Notes under the pieces: generated by a model
Seen by the model: the letters and a program-made list of their open reading frames with translations, nothing else
The model's database searches: none
Told to the model about the DNA's origin: nothing
Part shown: one piece after another, positions 21,266 through 26,271 of the stretch
Position numbering within the stretch: position 1 is the first letter of the stretch
How the letters are laid out: each line of letters begins with the position of its first letter
Program-made: the position numbers and the translations under genes
Assembly: GCA_036897095.1 (NCBI GenBank)
Contig: JAYMSP010002104.1
Location: forward strand, 1-26,271
Direction of reading: 5' to 3'
Length of the DNA stretch: 26,271 bases
Source: Plantago elongata
Lineage: Eukaryota > Streptophyta > Magnoliopsida > Lamiales > Plantaginaceae

Positions 21266-22290
21266 GATGCTTACCGACAGTAATTTATTGCTCCATGCAT
21301 CTAGCCTTATCTGGAGCTGTCACAGTGAAATATAGCCATATCTGGCACAGAGAAGAAGGTGGCTCTTGTAAGATGCCATCTGCACAACTGGACTGGTTGG
21401 GTTGCCTGCTTATGTACTTCCCTTAATTGCTAGATTATAATAATTCGGTACTTTATATATTTTTGTTTGCATTCTATGTAGCTTTAAATCCTGCTTGCTT
21501 ATAGCTAGCCTCTTAGCTGTTTGGGAGTTTATGTTTATGGTAATGTTTAAGATATGGTTGCTTGTGTTGAACTTTGACTGCTGCAGGTGAGTTAATTTCT
21601 GCGATATAACTAAAAAACATTTTGAGTCGCTTATTTAATGAAAAAGCCTTTTCCATCCTTGTCCTTTTCTAGAACCGTTCATTCTTTTCCTGGACACTTA
21701 ATGTGATGTTGATCATGTTGTGTAAGTGCTTGTTCAAGGAAAGATTCCATATTTGACCGCATGAAGTATCTTAGTACAGTACAATGTGAAGGGGAACAGG
21801 AGAACCTTTGGTGGCGAGGAGTTTTGGTATAATTGTGTTAACTAATCCTGTAGGTGGTGTTTCTTTTAGTTATTTAGCCATAAGTAGTAGTAATCTTTTA
21901 GTGGTGAAGGTATATGAAGCAGCTAGATCAATGTTACCGACTAGCGACTTTTTCCCCAGAAGTTGAGTTGCCGCATTGGTAGATGAGCATTGGTAATGGA
22001 TAGCGATAATGTTAGTGGTAGATAAGATTTTAGCTGCAAGGGCATAATCTTTTCCCATTGTATTGGCCTTTGTGTTGTACAGGAGAGAAGATGCTCGGGT
22101 ACTAAGGTTGATGAAGTGTCCTGTAAAAGCTAATGGCGAGCATAGTGCTGCTGCATATGTTCTTGACAATCGAATGGGACATGAGACTTGTGCCTGTAGC
22201 TGGGTTTTGATGATGTGCTTGATTGCTTGAAAGTTGAAACCAGTAAAACAGAGGAAGACCTGCTGGAATCTCCTGTTCTCAGTTAGGACA
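21266..22290 (+). promoter_or_regulatory. 3' UTR/downstream region of hnRNP copy B, with candidate 3'-UTR intron
   Basis: Counterpart of 16103-17090. It holds the GGTGGCTCTT...GGACTGGTTGG block (about 21357-21400), a hairpin AGCTAG-CCTC-TTAGCT at 21503-21518, and the 19-base identity ending in TACAGG at 22065-22083. A consensus 5' splice site CAG|GTGAGTT lies at 21584-21593 and an acceptor-like TTTGTGTTGTACAG ends at 22082. An intron 21587-22082 in the 3' UTR is therefore possible but unproven. Confidence 0.55.
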
Positions 22291-23122
22291 TTACAGGGTG
22301 ATGATTTTCAGTCTTGAAAACTTTGAGCTGTTGGTTTTTTTGAGAGCATCTTGTCTAGTTCCCTGGCTTTGATTTATCCATAACAATATTTCAAAGCTGT
22401 TCGTAATATGGATGAGAATTTAGAGATGGATACTCATGACTTTCCTACAATGAAGTTGCTAGTAAATTTTGGTAATTATGCTGTTTAGATGAGAAAATGC
22501 GATAGATTCCCCTTCTGTCATTTATTTTCTGTAGGTCTTTCCTACTTTGCCTATTGGCCTCTATGCTCTGCTTTAGCTTCTCCAGATTGATGACTGCTTG
22601 GACCTTGGAGTGTTTATGGCAGCTTATTTAATTGCTTTACGGTTTCTCAAGGCTTTCTTGTGGTATTTTCTATTGCGATTTTTGCTTGTAACAATAATTT
22701 CCATTGCAGCAGCTATAGACCAAAATGAACGCCTATCTTTGAGATAATTGCCTGTGGCAATCAAGTGTAACTTATGTCATGCATTAGGTATCAGCTGAAT
22801 GCATGAGCATAACTGCCATGAAACATTCTGACGTGGTATATTGAGTTATTGCTGCAGCATACATATGATTATATCTTAGACTATTATTTCATACAATTGC
22901 TGGTGTTCATAACTTGTACAATTGCACTTATTTTCTCAGACAGAAGACATCAAACAAAAACAAACTGGAAAAGCACTCTGAAGGTGCATTTGGTGTATCA
23001 TACATATGCTGTTGGCATATATGTGGACAGCAATTAACACTTATTCTCAAATCGACAAGATGTGTTGCTCTAGCGACGAACTGCAAACATAAAATATTTT
23101 AACTCTGTACGAAACCATAATG
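22291..23122. other. Intergenic, nothing recognised
   Basis: About 830 bp between the hnRNP copy B downstream region and the 3' end of the cyclopropane synthase-like pseudogene. No supported gene, RNA or repeat. Confidence 0.55.
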
Positions 23123-24013
23123 CTATGCAGTTTGGTCTGGACTTCCATGTATGGCAACATCTCCAGGTCGAGCAAATACAATCTGCAGAATGTAAAGGGG
23201 AAACACCTGCAACCTTCAGCACTATCACTTCAAAACAAGAGGGCAAATTCAATGTTATGTGTGTTACCTGATATGTTCCCAGACTACGTGCTCTAAATCC
23301 AGCATCACAATAGTCGAAATAGTACTCAAATATTCAGATAAACTTCTCGTCGAATCCTATACTCAGGATTTACTGTAACATTTTTTACACCTTTTCATTA
23401 GCTTTAGTCATCAACAATGTATAGGCCTCACACAACTTTACCGGGTAAAAAAATCACCTCTGGTTCCTTAGAAAGTTGTCCCGCCAACACTGGATCGTGC
23501 GACTGTAGTGTTTCCCAATGTCTTCCAGGTTCACCACACTGTACATTGATATACAACATTGTCACGAACATTTAAATGCAAAATTACAAACTAACTACTT
23601 CATTTAACACGTCCGAAACTGAAAAGAAAGTATTTAGCAAGACACTTTACCAGAGTCTAGAAGCACTAGCCATAGCAGATGTTATAGGTTAAGTGAGGGA
23701 ACACACGAACCAACACATATATATTCTCTGATGAAACCTTGGCTAAGCCTGTACTCATCATACTTGTCGTCTGATATGTATGTCGACTGGAGAAAGGAGA
23801 ACCAGGGTGAAATGATGCATTATATGTTCGAATTTGGAATAGATGCAACTGTGATTAAGTTTACCTGAATGACAAAAAGGCCATTTTGTGCCAATATAAA
23901 GAGTCGCAGCACCCAAAAAACTCCCCCACGTATTCATGTCCAACGCATTCTAACATCTCACTGTGAGAGTTCATATACCAACTGCTGAGATAGTTATCGA
24001 TAGAAAGTAGCTG
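23123..24013 (-). pseudogene. Cyclopropane-fatty-acyl-phospholipid synthase-like, 3' exons, broken
   Basis: Plant cyclopropane synthases add a methylene group from S-adenosylmethionine across the double bond of phospholipid-bound oleate. Only C-terminal exons are seen: about 24013-23865, 23786-23651, 23538-23458, about 23390-23268 and 23182-23123. Landmarks include ECVGHEYVGEFFGCCDSL, DDKYDEYRLSQGFIREYI, a shifted TSAMASASRL, NLEDIG...CWRDNFLRNQ, EYYFDYCDAGF and IVFARPGDVA before TAG. Lesions are a two-base insertion near 23895, a one-base loss near 23685, a TGA at 23334-23336 where FI-R-TWEYY is expected, and probably one base missing at the start of the fourth exon. The N-terminal flavin/amine-oxidase-like part and most of the methyltransferase domain are absent. 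A copia LTR abuts just upstream, so remaining exons may lie beyond the window. Confidence 0.85.
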
Positions 24014-24065
24014 CAAGGTCAAGTTAAGGGAGGTACTGCTCACCATGATATTATCCTGTCATACT

Positions 24066-24222
24066 TGTAGGTGAAGGATTCTGTAGATATTTTATAATTA
24101 TCACCCTCCAGTTTTATTAAGATCACTTAGGATCTGCTACTTGGCCACCAAGTCATTGGCAATGTATATATACATAGCATCTTGTATTGTATTTTTCAAT
24201 GCGGAAATATATGAAATTTACG
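24066..24222 (+). repeat. Candidate 5' LTR (about 157 bp)
   Basis: Ends directly before the primer-binding site, and a TG start at 24066 would give a 157-bp LTR. A TATA-like TGTATATATACATAG near 24162-24178 is suitably placed for the LTR promoter. The end reads TTTACG where CA is expected, as after mutation. With no 3' LTR in the window the left boundary is tentative. Confidence 0.55.
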
Positions 24223-24234
24223 TGGTATCAGAGC
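24223..24234 (+). promoter_or_regulatory. Primer-binding site for initiator tRNA-Met
   Basis: TGGTATCAGAGC is the classic plant copia PBS, complementary to the 3' end of initiator methionine tRNA, where minus-strand cDNA synthesis starts. Confidence 0.93.
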
Positions 24235-24346
24235 GGGTTCTACTCTAACCCTAAACACAAAACCATCCTGCCGTTAATATTTTTTCAATCCCAAAACAGA
24301 AAACCAAACATATATTTTAAAAACGAAATCGTGCAAAGCAGCCACG

Positions 24347-26057
24347 ATGGATCAAAATTCCTATCGAACTCAGAACATGAGCCCAATTCCAGGCGTTAGT
24401 TTTGAAGTATTCAATATGGTGGCTTCTTATCTTGCTGAAAAGAAAGATAAGAAAAGTGATATCAATGAGATTTACAAGTCCACTGGCAATGGAGCCTTTC
24501 TGAAAAGGACAATAAATCTGAACAAGGTTGTTATAAACCAACCAATTGGTGCCTCTACGATTCAAGTACATGATATGACGGTCAAGAGCCAAGTTGAAGA
24601 ACCAACAACAAACATTGTTGGTGATGTTAACAACATAAGACCATGGATTATTGATTCAGGAGCCACTGGACACATCACATGTGACGAACGGATGTTAGGC
24701 TCTCAAACAAAATCGGGAATCGGGTTACTGGTTAGAATTCCAAATGTTGACAGTATACTGGTTAAAAGTATTGGAAATGCTCGATTGCCCAATGGATTAA
24801 AAGTTGATCGCGTTTTAAATATTCCACAGTTCCAGTGCAATTTACTTTCAGTGAGCAAGTTGACAAAGGATCATAATTGTTCACTGACATTCTTTAAAGA
24901 TTATTGTGTGATGCAGGACTTATCCTCGAGGAACCTGATTGGCTTGGGTAAGGAGTGCAATGGTCTATACTGCCTTGAACCTCTTGAGAATGATCGGGCA
25001 ACATAGATGGCGAAGGTGACCCCATAAGTATTGCACAAGAGATTGGGGCATACTTCAAATGAGAAGCTTAGGCATATCTTCGATTCTGGTAAGAAAAATG
25101 ATTTTTGTGATTCTTGTGTCCGAGCTAAGCAAACAAGGACTCCATTCCCCATAAGCATAATTAAAACCAACTCGTGCTTTGAGTTGATTCATTGTGACAT
25201 ACGGGGAGCTTATAAACATGCATCATTCTCTGGCACGCATTATTTTTTATCAATAGTTGATGGTTTTAGCCACGGCGTGTTGGTTTTCTTAATGAAGCAT
25301 AAATCTGAAGTTAGTAGTATTTGATCAGCTTTTGCAACATGGTTCAAACTCAGTTCGGGAAGGGGGTTAAGCGCATTCGTAGTGACAATGGTGTTGAATT
25401 CCTGTCAAATTTTATGTTAAAAGTTTTATAGTGATCGCGGAATTATGGTTGAGACATCTTGTACAAATACCCCACAACAAAATGGAATGGTAGAAAGAAA
25501 ACACGAACATATTCTCGAAATTGCCAGAGCCCTCAGATTTGAAGTTGGTTTGCCTATTAGCTTTTGGGGGGAGTGTGTCCTAACCACCACCTACATTATA
25601 AATCAACTACCCACAAGTACCATTGAAAATAAAACCCCTTATGAAATCCTGCTTGGAAAGTTACCCACCTACGACCATATTCGTGTATTCGGGTGTCTTG
25701 CATGATAACAAGAAAAGGGGAGACAAGTTTGGAGAGAGGGGGAGAAAATGTGTTTTTGTTGGTTACCCGAATTCACAGAAGGGGCATTGTGTGTATGCTA
25801 TGGAAGAAAAGCAAATATATACTTCTAGGGATGTTAGATTCTTTGAGGAAAATTTTCCATTTAAACATAACTCAACTACTACCAGTCCTAATCAACCCAT
25901 TGTTGGTCCTGAAATGGAGTCAAGTACGTACATTAAACATCCCACAATGCATGGACACACCTTTGATGAACATGAGCCGATCGAATCAAGTACGATACAC
26001 GAGGGTTCACATCATGATGAGTATGTGGACCCTCGTGTATCGTACTTGATTAATTAG
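24347..26057 (+). pseudogene. Copia gag-pol remnant (protease and integrase parts)
   Basis: The first open stretch (24347-25003) includes the aspartic protease motif WIIDSGATGH. The GAG-pre-integrase motif HKRLGH follows at about 25031, then zinc-binding and integrase-core segments (CDSCVRAKQ, HCDIRG, RSDNGVEF, TPQQNGMVERKH), ending in a KCVFVGY-type region. Breaks are in-frame stops at 25004-25006, 25025-25027 and 25322-25324, and frame changes near 25320, 25428 and 25705. The final stop lies just after the hairpin, in foreign DNA. The reverse transcriptase domain is missing. These breaks show a long-dead copy. Confidence 0.9.
25984..26051. repeat. Near-perfect hairpin, 27-bp arms, 14-bp loop
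   Basis: The left arm 25984-26010 and right arm 26025-26051 are reverse complements with one mismatch (T/C at 26007/26028). The loop (26011-26024) itself contains ATCATGAT. It sits exactly where recognisable copia sequence ends and AT-rich DNA begins. Confidence 0.93.
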
Positions 26058-26271
26058 GAAATTTATCATTTGAAAATAGTATAATTTTAATTTTTATAAA
26101 TATAAAATTGAATAAAAAATCACTAAAATAATATAAAAACTAAGAAATATTATAAAATTATATAAAAAATTAATAATTATAAAAAAACGTTAAATTAATA
26201 TTTTTCATTTTTTAATATTTTAAAATTATTTTATATAAATTTTTATATTTCTTTATTAAAAAACTAATGAT
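26058..26271. other. Very AT-rich DNA to the window end
   Basis: Almost entirely A and T with TATAAAA/TTAAAA-type strings. No reading frame, LTR end or known repeat was recognised. It does not resemble the copia element. Confidence 0.7.

Larger units (their letters stand above)
24066..26051 (+). mobile_element. Truncated, inactivated Ty1/copia LTR retrotransposon
   Basis: Order on the plus strand: a short candidate 5' LTR, a tRNA-Met primer-binding site, a protease motif, the GAG-pre-integrase and integrase segments, then loss of recognisable sequence. Reverse transcriptase, RNase H, polypurine tract and 3' LTR are not found before the element breaks off at a hairpin (25984-26051). The gag region is far shorter than usual and no CCHC zinc knuckle is visible. 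The element cannot be autonomous. Confidence 0.9.

Noticed and set aside
22849..23102. Two overlapping 62-codon plus-strand frames
   Set aside because: No recognisable domain, no conservation with the hnRNP copy A region, and composition like noncoding DNA.
24316..24592. 91-codon minus-strand frame over the copia gag region
   Set aside because: It is a shadow of the plus-strand retroelement frame.
1..26271. tRNA genes, CRISPR arrays, bacterial-type operons
   Set aside because: No tRNA T-arm/acceptor pairing was noticed by eye, and the gene structure is that of a plant nucleus. A tRNAscan-SE run would settle the tRNA question.

Overview
The window looks like nuclear DNA of a flowering plant, probably a core eudicot; the order cannot be told from sequence alone. 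Supporting signs are AT-rich intergenic and intronic DNA, GT-AG introns from 63 bp to about 1.9 kb, plant-specific protein families, a hAT-like MITE and a decayed Ty1/copia retrotransposon with the usual initiator-tRNA-Met primer site.

Layout. (1) 1-420: AT-rich repeat DNA. (2) 649-1524 (+): intronless DUF716/TMEM45-type membrane protein whose 3' end and downstream DNA are tandemly duplicated (1412-1840 and 1848-2295). (3) 3003-6169 (-): a complete ten-exon gene for Arp2/3 complex subunit 2B (ARPC2B), assembled here exon by exon with consistent phases (368 residues). (4) 7770-9978 (+): two-exon gene for a 103-residue acidic protein ending in a CaaX-like box. (5) 10932-11993 (-): three-exon gene for a 279-residue acidic protein with an MGC lipid-anchor N-terminus. 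(6) 14138-16102 and 19283-21265 (+): tandem paralogous genes for a two-RRM, Gly/Tyr-rich hnRNP (RBGD2/RBGD4 type). Their shared DNA continues about 1 kb past the stop codons. Between them lie a 24-bp minisatellite, a MITE and two copies of a dispersed repeat. (7) 23123-24013 (-): 3' exons of a cyclopropane-fatty-acyl-phospholipid synthase-like pseudogene with frameshifts and a nonsense codon. (8) 24066-26051: truncated, broken Ty1/copia element with a short candidate 5' LTR, ending in a 27-bp-arm hairpin and then very AT-rich DNA.

Genes (3) to (6) match in order what I remember of Arabidopsis At2g33385 (ARPC2B) to At2g33410 (RBGD4), so this looks like an old conserved block, with the hnRNP gene doubled here. 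The genes are not an operon and need not work together. ARPC2B nucleates branched actin, the hnRNPs bind RNA, and the two small unknown proteins each carry a predicted lipid-attachment terminus. I found no wholly new system. The best leads are the lipid-anchored unknown pair, the conserved 3' structures of the hnRNP paralogues, and the hairpin at the retroelement breakpoint.
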